Positions 41,728-53,822 of a stretch of DNA of 64,000 nucleotides are shown here, piece by piece (positions within the stretch are counted from its first letter, which is position 1; the number at the start of each line of letters is the position of its first letter). The stretch is taken from assembly GCA_949592205.1 (NCBI GenBank), contig CATIUR010000011.1, positions 4,278,001 to 4,342,000 of the forward strand, given 5' to 3'. A program made the translations under genes and the position numbers. The notes beneath the pieces are model-generated. The model did not search any database. It saw only the letters and a list, made by a program, of their open reading frames with translations, and was not told the origin of the DNA. This DNA comes from Helichrysum umbraculigerum. Lineage: Eukaryota > Streptophyta > Magnoliopsida > Asterales > Asteraceae.

Positions 41728-42646
41728 TAAATGCACGCTTGAGCAGAGTGTTTTTATTTGCTGGCCGACCTGAATATGCGATCCCAGCATTGGTGAGTGG
41801 ATCGCGTATTCGCGTATGTGTATTATTTTGCTTCGGTAACCATATTGCCCTTTGGTACGTGATCCTAAATTATTTCCGGAATCGCGTATTTTGCTTGTTT
41901 TTGTGTCTCTCGCTCATTTCTTCAGCTTTTTGCACCTGAAATCAATTTTCAACAAAATAAGTATCTAAAGTTCATAAAATTGACTCAAAACAAATACAAA
42001 AATAATGATATCGCTAAAATAAATGTATATACAAAATGAGCGATATCAAATATATGATAAGTGGAACAGTTATTAACAAGCCATATAGTGTCCAAACGGG
42101 CTGCTAATGACTCTTTGGTTTAAAATAAGTCAGGGTTAGGAGGTGTTGGTTCCATTATTGTTTAATGGGTAAATGGTAAGGTGGAAATATTGTTTATGAA
42201 AAAGAATATGAATTGAAGTTAAACTCAAAAGATAGTGTTAATAATATAGTGGTGGTGTTGACTTTGAAAGTCTAACCATGAGCAAAAAGTCTAGTATATG
42301 TGTGTAGAAAAGATATGAAATTAGTTGATTATGATTGCTTCTAGTTCGGATCAAAATTGTGGGAAAATTGTTAGAAATTACTATTGGTTGGATGATTGAG
42401 TTTGACGTTGACATATAGTCAACAATGTTGAAATAGTCAATTATGAGTGAAAGTTAGTAACGTTTTGTTTGAAATGAAGTTGAATTCTCAAACGGGTCAA
42501 TAGTGAGAAAATGGGTCATATATAAACCAAATAAGTTAAATGAGTTACTTAACGATTACGGAACTCTGTTTAATTGCCTCGAGTTTGTCTTAGTGTGTTA
42601 AAGGAGTGTGCAAAAAGGTTAAGACTCATAGGCAAGTGGTTTGTAA

Positions 42647-43268
42647 TAGGGCTGGCAATTTACCCAGTGACTCGAACACGACCCGAGACCGACTCGAAAA
42701 AATTTCGGGTTGGGTCAGCATTTTCTGACCTGCCAACCCACCAACCCGAAACCCGACAACCTGATTTTTTTTCAGGTCGGGTTCGGGTCAACCCGATGGG
42801 TCATCAGGTCAACCCGCTGACCCGAAACCTAAAAATATAAATTAAATTTTTAAAATTTTTATAATATATAGAACATATGACCCATTTGACCCGAAACAAA
42901 CCGACCCATATGACCTATTTGACCTGAAACAAACCGACCCATATGACCTGTTTGACCCGAAACTGACCCATTTAACCTGAAAGTAACCCGCAAACCAACC
43001 CATTTGACCCAAAACTGACCCATTTGACCCGACCCCGACCCTTTTGACCCGAAAGTAACTCGAAAACCGACCCATTTGACCCGAAAGTAACCCGAATACC
43101 TATTTAGTTAAAAAAAATCGGGTTATTCGGGTTGGGTCAGGGTTATCGGGTTTTGGGTTGGGTTGAAAATTTCCAACCCGATACTATTATCAGGTCAGGT
43201 TGGGTTGGCCATTTCTGACCCGCCAACCCGAATCAGGTTGACCCAACCCGACCCAATTGCCACCCCTA
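42647..43268. mobile_element. hAT-type MITE with 8-bp duplication (622 bp)
   Basis: It starts TAGGGCTGGCAATT and ends AATTGCCACCCCTA, 14-bp inverted termini with one mismatch. GTTTGTAA occurs immediately outside at 42639-42646 and 43269-43276, the 8-bp duplication expected of hAT transposition. The inside is built of diverged repeats of the type TGACCCGAAAC/ACCCATTTGACC. There is no transposase, so it is mobilised in trans. Confidence 0.9.
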
Positions 43269-45163
43269 GTTTGTAATGTAGGTTGTCACCAAATGATGGT
43301 CAAAGTAGTCACAAATTGGTTACTTGTTCAAATCTGTTATAAATGCGTAAATTTAAAAAGTGTAAAAAGGAAGGTCTTTATTATGCTATTGTGGATGTGC
43401 ATGCAAAATTTTAGGTTAAAATTCTTATTGGGTTAAAAGTTATGTGCGTCGGAAGTTAGAAATTAAAACTAAGTATGTGCAGGTCTGAATACCGACATGA
43501 TCAAATAGAATTGCGATGCGAATTTTATTGGATCGCGACGCGATTGTGGGAATATCGCGACACGACTTGGTGTGGTCAGAATTTTGATTTCAGTCTCTTA
43601 TGGTTTAGTTCATTCATCGTTATATTTACTCATATTAGAACTAAGCGGTGCACGAATCGTGTGTAAGTCTGATGGTTAAGTGGAATTACGGGTGTTAAGA
43701 TTTTGAAAAAGTAATTAAGACAGCGCATTTATGTATTGTTTTAAAAAGAGATAGTGAAACAAATTAAAGTGAGGGATAAACTTTCGATTAAATGATATAT
43801 ACATCATATGACGATAACTGTGTAATTAGTTGTTATATAATCAAACTTGGAATTATAATAATGAAATTTTGATGATAGAGACTAAATGAGGATTCTAACA
43901 ACCCGAATAACCTATTTTGAAGAAATGATTGGAAATGATGTCAAGGATAGTAATGAAATGTTTCTAACAATAATGGTGGAAAATGTAAAATTTATATAAT
44001 GTTGTTATATACTTAAAGACTGGATGGAATAATAAGCTGTAATTAGAAAGAGTTACAAGATGGATTTAGCTAATGCAGGGGTCAACGGTATATGATTAAA
44101 ATAGTTTTGATATTGTTAAGAATGTGCTTGTAAAATAGCACACTATGATGTTATGATGTGTATGTTGATGTAGCATAGTATTAAGTAATGTGAACTTGGC
44201 ATCCATTTTGATATGATTTGGTGCTAATTGATAATGTGATTATGGGTTAATTATAGAGTTTGACCTCTACATGTTACTAAATAATATGTGTATCAGATTA
44301 TAAGATTTCAGATTTATTCTGAGCCAGAGGTTTATTATAACCAAGTCTGATTAAGTGTTAACTAATTGAAAAAGTTAAGACTTTTAGCATTTTCTGGTTA
44401 AAGTAATGTGTGGATACTAGCTGGTGGTTAATTATGAATTGAATCTAAGCCCCATTATTGATACATGTATTGTGGTTTTTATAACCACTGTTGTTGTTAA
44501 AAATATATAAGTAATTAAATTGATTTAGGGATTCTAGCAGGTTGTTAGTTTCTGATTTGTCGGAGTATTATAACTTATTATTTTCATTTTTTTTAAATGA
44601 TTAGGCGTATTAAAAGTATGTACGTGACCAATTATAACTTGTTCATGCGAGTGGTCGGTTTGTATATGAGAATAGGGTTTATGCACAGTATATGTGCATG
44701 GGTGAAAATAGAAGCATCTACATATTTAGATATGTACATGTTGAAAGAATTGAAGACATGTATACATATTATAAGTTACTCAAGGGGGTAACGTAGGTTA
44801 TGTGTATTAGTCATGATTACGTAGTCAATGAGTTTAAATGCACATCTTGGGCTATGTAGATAAAGAGGTATAGAAATATATATAAGGGCACCAAGGTAAT
44901 TTTAAATAATTCTAATATTAAATAATTTTGGAAAGTCAGGTCGGTTGAATATTTGTTACGAGATTTGTGGAGTGTTCCACTATCTTCATTTGTTCTTATT
45001 TATTAATTTATATATTATTCGGGGTTCAAAATCAAAGCATACAAATTTATTTTTCTTGAGCATTAATTATTTCATCTATTTTAATCTTTGTCTCCTGCAT
45101 TTAATGATTGTTTGACAAGAGTTCTAATTATGATTCAAGTTTTCGTATTTCATAATTTGCACA

Positions 45164-45192
45164 TGTATATATATATATATATATATATATAT
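45164..45192. repeat. (TA)n microsatellite
   Basis: About 14 TA units in AT-rich surroundings (44800-46200) where no gene or element border is seen. From 45400 to 45830 the phrase ATTGATTC/GATTCA recurs many times, a loose low-complexity pattern. Confidence 0.85.
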
Positions 45193-46256
45193 GATTTTGA
45201 GTTTTTTTAGCTGTGATTCTTTTATTTATAATTACGAATCATTATTTTACAGTTATGATTCAATTGCCCAAATATTTCATATTCTTCGATTTTACTTTTT
45301 GTTTTTGTGTAAACGTTTGTTCTATTTATCGTGGGACCTATTGGATCAATCATAATTAGAATTTCAACTAATAATTCATATTAGATTTGTAACTAATAAT
45401 AGTTTGTGTTGTTGATTCAAATAAACATAACAAGATTTAATTCGTCATATGTTTCGTGAAAAACAAAACGATGTTTGTAGTTTGTTGTCGTGTTGATTCA
45501 CCAAATTATTACTAAGACTTATTTGTTTTTATGATTATTTAGATGATTATGAAACAATGATTCACATTTTCGATAGTTGGTCACAACAATGATTCACTAA
45601 TTCATAAATTATCAAAGTAACATATTTTATAACATCGATTCTGAAATTTATAACATTGATTCTAGAAATTTTAAACATTGATTCAACAAAAAATAACATT
45701 ATATTGAATCGTGATTTACAACACTGATTCAAAAATCTTTTACCATCAATTTGAAAATTTTCTCTCGCAAGTTTATTTCATTGAATCATGTCAAATTTAT
45801 CACAATGATTCAGAAAATATATAGATTCAAAAAATATGCCAATAATTCCTGAATCATATTACATTCAATATATTCAGCAAATTTTAATTGGAATTACATT
45901 ATTTATTTTACATAAGCAGCATACATATTTTTTTATTTCCTCGTGTAAATGTAAATTCATAATAAAGCCATATAAAAATCATAATCAACTACATCCATTA
46001 TTGCAGGAAAGAAATTCCTTTTAACAAAATAAAACAAATAAATAAATAAAAAAAACCTCCCAAGCATTAAAAGCAGTCAACGATTTTTAAATAGGAAAGT
46101 ATAACAAAAGTCTAAATTACCCCTCTAATGGTAATTACTTTTGCTAAATTTTACAATAATGCCATCATCAACTATGAACCATTGATCAATTTAATTAAAG
46201 GCCTAGATCCCTTCTCTCCCTTCTCTCATATAATTTGCTTCTCCATAGATCCCAAA

Positions 46257-46258
<2 letters not shown>

Positions 46259-46291
<33 letters not shown>
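46259..46291. repeat. (TA)n microsatellite
   Basis: About 16 TA units, followed shortly by a second small run at 46297-46308. Confidence 0.88.
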
Positions 46292-46294
<3 letters not shown>

Positions 46295-46575
46295 CTGATA
46301 TATATATATTGGTTATAGTATAAGTATCTAAGATATGTGATGTTGATAAGTTGTATAAGTTGAAAGAATTAAATGAAATATATAACCGGAAAGCTATGAT
46401 ATAAGTATGGAAAGCAATAAGTTATAAACATGGGATAAGAGTGATATAAATAAAATTAGTAACCTTTTATAGTAAATTTTGTACTTGTAGGATAAACTTG
46501 TTAGAGACAGCATTAAGATCAAACTGACTTAACCGACATTCATGAGGACACGAATGAGATAAAGTGGGAGATAGT

Positions 46576-47039
46576 TGTAACACCCTAAAATCTAAAATAT
46601 TATTGTGACTAGTAAATAATTAATTGTTTTAAATTAATATACCTGAAAGAAAAATAAAAAAATAGTTGGAATCGCAAATAATTTTTAAGTTTTAAACAAT
46701 AGGTAATATAGGGGATATAATTTAGAATACACCGCCACATATATGTACGTATATATCCTTTCCCCTTTCTCATTTATTCCATAAAACAAAAAGAAACACA
46801 ATTCATCCCTGTGGTTTTTAACGATTCATACCAGGAGCAAGAAACCAATTAATTTCAATTAGAATTTTAGATGTTAGTTCCTCCTGTTCATCTCCATCAT
46901 GATCCATGGGTAAGTTTGATTCTTTTAAGATTAACCTAGAAATATGATTTTAGTGAAGTTGCTATATGTTGATAAATTTATGTGAAATTAGAACATAAAA
47001 GATGGTTGGTTGATGTTATTAGTTGTTATTGGTAATAAG
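46576..47039 (+). repeat. Gypsy-type right LTR, 5' part only
   Basis: It begins TGTAACACC after the purine-rich AAAGTGGGAGATAG. Positions 46703-47039 match 22090-22431 of the left LTR. The match stops abruptly at 47039, where the copia LTR TGTTGGATATAG begins, so this LTR was split by that insertion. Its remainder is not seen before the window ends. Confidence 0.72.
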
Positions 47040-47434
47040 TGTTGGATATAGTGTCCAAGGTCATAACTAATTGGTAAGACTATCATTAAAAGTAGAGTCC
47101 TTTTTGGGTTACCCTCAATGAACAGTTAAGAGAAATAATTAAAAGAGAGATAATATTAATTAGAATTAATATTATATAAATAATTAATTAATTGGTTTAT
47201 TAATTTACTATAGTTAGAAGATTAATTAGAAGCAGAATAATTAATTATAAAGAGTAAGGACTAAATATGCACAAATACAAATTTGTGTTAAATAGCAAGT
47301 TCTAAGAAGTTTCCTGGAAGTAGCATGACAACTTCTAGGAAGGTTCCTGGAAAGGAGCATAGCAAGTTCCATGAAGGCTCATGGAAGGAACCTAGCAACT
47401 TCCAGGAAGGCTCCTAGAAGTAACCTATCTCACC

Positions 47435-47443
47435 CTATAAATA
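47435..47443 (+). promoter_or_regulatory. TATA box in the copia LTR
   Basis: CTATAAATA followed by GAGGGG fits the plant TATA consensus well and lies mid-LTR, where the U3/R border is expected. Confidence 0.75.
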
Positions 47444-47655
47444 GAGGGGTATGCTAAGGCTTAATGTGCACCATTTCTTAACATTCTCTCTTATCTCATT
47501 TCATACTCCTTGTAAGAGTTTACTCGACTAGTATTGGGACCTTAGGAGTTGGAATTTCTCTTTGGTTCGTGGGTGTGAGCCATTAGAGGTGTTCTAGTTT
47601 GGGCACTCGCCTCCAAGTAAGGAAGCTCTGCAAGATCGTCTGCGCATGAGAAATT

Positions 47656-47844
47656 GGTTTTCTCAAAGGTTAGTAATTTCTTATTTATCTTATTTATTTT
47701 ATTGCTTTTATCTATTCAAGTTAAGATCCTTAGGGTTTAGTTTCCTCAAAGGTTTTCTCAAGGTTAGTAATTTCTTATTTATCTTATTTATTTTATTGCA
47801 TTTATTTATTCAAGTTAAGATCCTTAGGGTTTAGTTTCCTAATT
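47656..47844 (+). repeat. 95-bp tandem duplication within the copia LTR
   Basis: The unit GGTTTTCTCAAAGGTTAGTA...TTTAGTTTCCTCAAA occurs twice. The second copy has one base deleted and a few substitutions. It lies downstream of the TATA box and so inside the transcribed leader. Confidence 0.85.
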
Positions 47845-48919
47845 GTTTTAGATTAATTTTTGTTATAATTCCGCTGCGTATATTAATCTAGTTAGGGAAT
47901 AGAAAACCAAACAGTGGTATCAGAGCGTTAGCTTGATAAATATTAGCATTTAATTATCTGCAATAGTATGTAGGTAAAGATAAATTGAAAATAGATTATC
48001 TAAATTGGTCAAATGAATTTACACTTTAGACCCTATATTTTGAATTGTTTTAAAATATACCCTTAAACTTTAAAATGTTTTAAAGTAGGACCGCAGACCT
48101 TAAGAGTTTAAGAAAGAGACCTTATATATAATATGAGTTATATATGTGTATCATTAAAATGATATACATCGTAAGTCAATTGATAAATCGGCTCACCCAT
48201 AGTGAACAAATTATACGAGAGGTATAAGGCGGGTCTTTCTGATTCCCTAAAGAAGTCTGGTTTTTAATACGCCTCGCGCTGACCTGCTTCTCCGCTTCTT
48301 TGTACGTTCAATGGAGCTACCGAGGACTTTTGATAGGATGATGTTAAAATCAAAAGTATGGATTAAAAGTACTAAAACAAAAATCCCGTTTAGATATAGC
48401 AAATGTGAATAGTATGCTAACCCATGAAAACCGCACATCTTTCGTATGGTCTGTTAATGGAGCGTGTGTGGTTTATCGACACATTAATGTGAGAACATAT
48501 TGAGAGGTGATGTGGAACTCACGATTCTCGAGCGTACTCGGGCCGGGGACAACGCGGGTTTTGCATGGTTAAGTTCACCATCTTGTTCATGATCCTCGGT
48601 ATACCAGTCATGAATGTTAGATGAGCATATCCGAGATTAACATGCCGTTGATGGAAATCAATAAATCTCAAAAGAACTAGGAATTTCATAGAGAATGAAA
48701 TTGACAAAAGCATTGTCTACCTAAAATAAATTCACGATATGATTATGGCAAACCTCTTCATAAAACGAATCTAAACTATGGATCCTAGACTTAATTTGAT
48801 ATTTGGGTAATTTAGTTAAGAAATATTCAAACTAACTAAAACTGTTTTTCCCACTATAATTGTCTACTGAGAATGGTAATAATCCTCTTGTTTCCTAATT
48901 CTGCAAACAACTCGAATTT

Positions 48920-49645
48920 CTCACTACTCTCAGTTCTTGGGTTGGAAAGACTAACCGGTCCAAACTTTATGGGCTGGATGCGAATCATAGGTTCAACCTA
49001 AGATACGAGAACAAAGAGTATGTTCTCGATGAGCAGATTCCTATAATTGATAATGATGCAACCCAAGAGGACATTAAAGTTCACCCAAAATATTATGATG
49101 ATGTGATTAAAGTATCTAGCATCCTCCATGAAACCTGAATTGCGAAGGACTTTTGAGAATTCTTGGGCTCATGACATGAACCAGCAGTCAAAAGAAACGG
49201 TTCAGGCAAAGGCAAGCAAAGAACGCCTTGATGTGGTTAGTTCCCTCATGGCTTGCAAATCTAAACCTTGAACCTCTGATTGTGCTTTCATCTTGGAGAT
49301 GAAAGGGTACTTTGATAAGTTGAAATCATTGAATATGATGTTTGATACAGAGTTTTCAATCGCCATAATTCTATCCGATCTACCAGCTGTATACAATCAG
49401 TTTGTAATCTCATGTCAAATAGATTTGAATGAGAAAAAGACCTCTATAATGTAACTCCAAAATTATAGCAAACCGCTAAGCGAGGGATCAATAAGGATTT
49501 CCCCTCTTGCTCAGCAGCTCCTGTGTTGTAAAATTGGTCGTGATGCAAAGAAAGGATGAAATCTGAAATAGCTACGAATGAAAGGACCAATCGTAGGGCT
49601 AAGAGAAAGATTGAATCTAAGATTGCACTTACCAAGTGATCCAAA
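48920..49645 (+). pseudogene. Copia gag remnant
   Basis: Across changing plus-strand frames the text of a composite copia gag is readable: KLTGPNF and WMRI, RYENKEYVLDEQIP, YDDVIKVSSI-like, then AHDMNQQSKETVQAKASKER and LDVVSSLMACKSKP. Several frameshifts and a stop after the last block show decay. It follows the LTR at 47040 and is on the same strand. No zinc knuckle is identified. Confidence 0.72.
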
Positions 49646-50149
49646 GAAATCAGTGTGTTTTACTGCAACATAGAAGGGAACTAGAAGCATTGCCTCCCAA
49701 AATATTTGAAGGACCTTAAAGATAGTAAGGTCATAAAAGGATTATAGTTAATCGAACTCCACATTATTATAACTTCTAATTCATGGGTCTTGGATACAGG
49801 GTGTGTTACTCACATTTGCAATGTATTAGAAGATCTAAAGGAAAGTGGGAGTTTGAAGCATGGAGAGCCCAAACTTAGTCATGGGAGACTAGAGAATCAT
49901 TCCCATTGGAAAGTTTAAGCTCATGCTAAATCTGGAGCTAGAGATATATTTAAATAATTGCTGTTATTTGTCAGAAATGACAAGAAACATAGTTTCATTT
50001 CATGCTTGTTTAAGGATGGTTATCAGTTTTTCATTTGATAATGAGAATGGTGATAAAGCTTCTCCTTGCAAAGGCATATATATAAAAATGTTGAATATGT
50101 CAGCAAAGTTATTTAAATATTGGTTCGTCTAAAGAGTTTGATAAATCCA

Positions 50150-52600
50150 AGTTGTGGCATTTTCGTCTTGGGCACGTAACTAAGAAATGCATCGCCCAAC
50201 TCCAAGTAGATGGAGTGTTGGAATCATTCTACCACAGTCGAATGATGTATGCGAATCTTGTTTATCGCGCAGGATGACCAAATCACCATTCACATGGTCA
50301 TGTGAAAGAGTTGATGGATTATTCAACTTGGTATACATAGATGTATGTGGACCATTCCGATATGCCACAAAAGATGGAAATTTCAGTAGACATGGATATG
50401 TTTATCTGAATAAACATAAGTCAGACATTTTGGAAAGTTCAAAAGGTGTTAGGATGAAATATAGAGAACTAAATGGGCAGAAAGATAAAGGTACTCCAAT
50501 CCGAAAGGGGAGGAGAAGACCTTAGTAGCGAGTTTCTTGAACATCTTAGAGACTGTGAAATAGTTTCACAGTTGACTCCTCCTTGAACGCCATAACTTAA
50601 TGGAATTGCTGAAAAGAGGAATAGAATCCTGTTAGACATGATTCAATCTATGATGAGTCAGGCAACACTTCAAATAAGCTTATGGGGTTAGGCATTATAG
50701 TCAGTCGCATATATCTTAAATCTAGTACTCACCAAGAAAGAAGATGTGAAAAAGAAAAAAAAGTTCTTCTCTTGGGCACATCCAGATCTGAGGTTGTGAA
50801 GTTATCATTGGATGAGAAACTTAGCATAGACTGGAAGCCAGGTCTGAAAAGTATCTTTTCATCAGTTAACCACAGTAGTAATTTAGATATTTGTTACTCA
50901 AAAGGAGTGTTTCTTGAGAGAGAAATTATATCTAAAGAGGACAGTGAGAGTACAATTGATCTTGAAGAAATTCAAGGATCTACCAATGAAAAGCTTATGG
51001 CAAACACTGACACTCAACAAAAGGTGGTGACACCTGTTGAACTTGATGACATATCCTTTCCCGCTCGCAGGTGTAGAGTTAGCAAACCTCCTCGGTTCTA
51101 TTATGGTATCCATATAGAAGAACATGATAAGATTAGTGATGGTACACTAAATGAATTGGATGAGTCTGCTAACTACAAGGAAGCGATGGCAGGCCCTGAG
51201 GCTACAAGGTGAAAGGAAGCTATGAAAAGCAAGATTCAGTCTATGTCTGACAATTAAGTTTGGAATTTGATTGACATACACTCAGTCACTAGATGGTAAG
51301 TTGTAAGTGGATTTAAGTGGATTTTCAAGAGGAAGACAGACATGGATGAGAAAGTACACAATTATAAAGTTAAGTTGATAATGAAGGGCTATAATCAAAA
51401 CTTAAAGATTGATTATAAGGAAACCTTCTCACCAGTAGCTGAGATTAAGTCAATTAGGATAATGCTTGCGATAACTCCATTTCATGGTTATGAAATTTGG
51501 CAGATAGATGTCAAAACTGATTTCCTTCACAGGAAACTGATAGAGGATGTGTTCATTCCATAACCGGAAGGTTTTAAAAGTGCAAAGTATCCTAATAGAG
51601 TGTACAAGCTTCATAAGCCAATTTATGGACTTAAATAGGCTTCTCGTAATTGAAATCTATGCTTCCATGAGAAAGTCTAATAGTTTAGATTTTCTAGAAG
51701 CAAAGATGAGTCCATCATATGTGTCAAAGTCAGTGGGAGTGTTGTAGTCTTCATGATATTATATGTGAATGATATAATATGCATATGAAATGTAATCCCA
51801 ACATTACAAGGTATAAAGAGTTGGTTGGGAGTATATTTTTCTATGAAAGATTTGGAAGATACAATATATTCTTGGTATAAAGATTTACAGAGATATGTCG
51901 AAATGTCTCAGATGACTTAGCCATGACATATGCTTAGAATAAGATTTTGAAAGGTTTTAAAATGGAGAATTCTAAGGTGAGGGAATCTACCCTTACATCA
52001 TGGCATAAAGATTGGTAAGGATCTGTGTCCAAAGACTAAGCAAGAATTGGACAAAATGAATCGAGTCCCATATGCTTCGGCTAAAGGATTGATTATGTAT
52101 GCCATGACGTTTACAAGGCCTAATGTCTCATTTGCTTTGAGCATGGTGACTCGACATCAGCGAAATCCTAGTGAAAGTCATTTGACAACTATAAAGAACA
52201 TTCTGAAGTATTTGAGAAATACTGAAGATCGGTTCTTAGTGGAGAAAATGAACTCAGAGTAACAGGTCATAGTGACGCAAGTTTCCAAACAGATAGAGAT
52301 GATAGTCGTTCACAACCTGGTTAGGAAATCTTGCTGAATGCAGGAGCATAGACACGGAAATTCAAAACATTTTGAAAAGAAATACCATTTTGTTCGGAAA
52401 AGGACAAGTGATTGTAAAGATCAGGGGATAGTCTGACTGATCCGTTCACAAAGACACTGACTAAGTCCAGACACAAGAAAACCGCTAGGAGCATAAAGGA
52501 CACATGGTTGTGAAGATCAGAGGATAGTCCGGCTGATTAGTTCACAAGGTCATTGGTTGAGTCCAACACAGTAAACTTGCTAAGAGCATGAGTTTACAAG
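50150..52600 (+). pseudogene. Copia pol remnant (integrase, RT, RNase H pieces)
   Basis: Readable pieces in order: LWHFRLGHVTKKC (GAG-pre-integrase, 50154); CESCLSRRMTKSPFT and LVYIDVCGPFRYATKDG (integrase start); NGIAEKRNRILLDMIQSMM (50598); FKWIFKRKTDMDEKVHNYKV with YNQNLKIDYKETFSPVAEIK (RT, 51320-51450); IWQIDVKTDFLHRKLIEDVF; RVPYASAKGLIMYAMTFTRP (52060); and a degraded RNase H/tail to about 52600. Many stops and shifts separate them, and the YVDD box is not intact. It is an old element, consistent with the insertion of element 2 in its 3' part. Confidence 0.8.
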
Positions 52601-53367
52601 GTAACATAAAGTTTTAGTTGTTAGTTTGATTTGAAACGTTACAAACAATGATGAAAACTGAAATAGACTTGGTGATTTAATAATGGAGATTTATTTATTG
52701 GAAGGAGTTCTACCATTTACTATTGTTTATCATTGTGTTTCAAGTTTAGCATGTTTAGACACCACTTCCAGAGTAATAAGATTTACTCAAACCTCCTCAG
52801 TCGATCACACTATAGGAAGTATGTGGTGAATTAAGACTGTCATGGAGTGTTAGTAGATTGTCTATGGAGATTAGACATTGCATGGAGATTGCTGCAACAT
52901 TCATGGGTACTTAATGGGAATTTAAGTATAGGAAAGACCCGTGCTCATGGAAGTTAATGGATATAAATCACGAGTAACTCTGAGATGATAATATCTTATA
53001 TTCTTAAAATGGAGATACATTGAGTTTCTAGTTTTTCAAATCTTTTATACTTTAGTTTATTCAAACGCTGTGCGTAAATGCCAGTCAAAAAGGATACGCT
53101 AGGTATGATATGATGAGTTAACTAGAGCCATGTATGTGAAATTTATTTGTTCCTTTTGCCTAAATGGAAAAGTGATATCTATGGGCCATCTGATGATTAA
53201 ATGTTGACTCATAAAGTGCTTGGCCAAGCCATGACTAAATTGAATTGATGTATTCAATTCTGTAGTCCCATATAGTCAAAATTGATCAGAAATCAAAAAA
53301 CATAATCTTGAATCTGGAGATTGATTAAAATCCATGTCCCAGTTTCATATGATATCTAGAACAAAGG
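52601..53367 (+). other. 3' untranslated part of the degenerate copia element
   Basis: No coding sequence is seen. It runs up to the insertion point of element 2, whose target duplication should be AAAGG (53363-53367). The 3' LTR of the degenerate element is expected beyond element 2, outside the window. Confidence 0.4.
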
Positions 53368-53776
53368 TGTTTGTCATGTACCTAGGATCTAACAGAACCG
53401 AGTCACTCAATCGTTTGCGGAATCAACGATTAAGTTATAACACGAACACAATGAATAATCAAACACAATAGAATAAGAATAAAACGTTTGTATATTGATT
53501 ATAACCGATCAGATTACAGGTGGATTCGACTAATTGCGTTTAGGGTTTCGTCAACCCTAAAACAGAAAACGTAAAACGTTTATATACAAAATCTGGCATC
53601 TGCGACGTCGCACACGACATCGCAGGCCCAAGCCCATGCGACGTTGACTACGTCGCAGGCCCAATACCTGACGTCGCACCTGCGACGTTACGCACAACAT
53701 CGCAGGAATCAGGAAACTCAAATCTAATTACAAAACCCGAGCTAGACCAACTGACAGACACAATCATGTACCAACA
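53368..53776 (-). repeat. 3' LTR of element 2 (409 bp)
   Basis: In element orientation it starts TGTTGGTACATGATTG and ends GTACATGACAAACA. It contains an array of GCGACGT/ACGTCGCA motifs (53590-53710) just before a TATA-like TATATAAACG (near 53580), the same arrangement as in element 1 but with a different core motif. A purine-rich CGGGGGAGTT precedes it. Confidence 0.9.
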
Positions 53777-53786
53777 AACTCCCCCG
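53777..53786 (-). promoter_or_regulatory. Polypurine tract of element 2
   Basis: CGGGGGAGTT adjoins the LTR start. Further GGGGGAG heptamers occur inside the extra gene at 55074-55080 and 55650-55656, paralleling the repeated tracts of element 1. Confidence 0.78.
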
Positions 53787-53822
53787 TGTCTTCAGCTTGG
53801 TCTTCAAAAATCTTCTTTAAAC

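Larger units (their letters stand above)
40080..42055. repeat. Unclassified dispersed repeat block
   Basis: It begins with a characteristic segment (CCGGGCAGTGGACCC...GGTAGTATAGCTTTGG...GGTTCGAACACAGGG), continues with long AT-rich stretches in which 'ACTTTCGTC(A/T)ATTTA' recurs (about 40464, 40591, 40705), and ends near CGCTAAAATAAATG...GCGATATCA. I recall similar heads in other plant genomes but cannot name the class. No coding sequence or terminal repeats were found. Confidence 0.35.
38327..46575 (+). mobile_element. Interior of the gypsy-type element, no coding sequence (LARD-like or nested LTR debris)
   Basis: Between the primer-binding-like site at 38329 and the right LTR at 46576 there are 8.2 kb without any gag, protease, RT or integrase motif in any frame. 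It holds a SINE, a hAT MITE, an unclassified block and microsatellites as later insertions. Around 43490-43575 the sequence (ATTGCGATGCGA...ATCGCGACACGAC) resembles part of the left LTR at 22515-22590, so some of the interior may itself be older LTR sequence. Confidence 0.5.
47040..47913 (+). repeat. 5' LTR of a degenerate copia element (874 bp)
   Basis: It is TG...CA bounded (TGTTGGATATAG to AACCAAACA), followed one base later by a perfect TGGTATCAGAGCG primer-binding site (47915-47927). It contains four imperfect copies of an AAGTTCC...GGAAGG unit (47290-47425), a strong TATA box CTATAAATAGAGG at 47435, and a 95-bp tandem duplication (47656-47750 and 47751-47844). No 3' partner is found before 53367. 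Confidence 0.85.

Noticed and set aside
42574..43075. 88- and 77-codon frames in the hAT MITE
   Set aside because: They arise from the MITE's internal TGACCCGAAAC repeats.
53368..53464. Reading elements 1 and 2 as two copies of one recent family
   Set aside because: LTR length (586 versus 409 bp), LTR sequence, array words and much of the DNA differ; they share organisation and ancestry but are distinct families.
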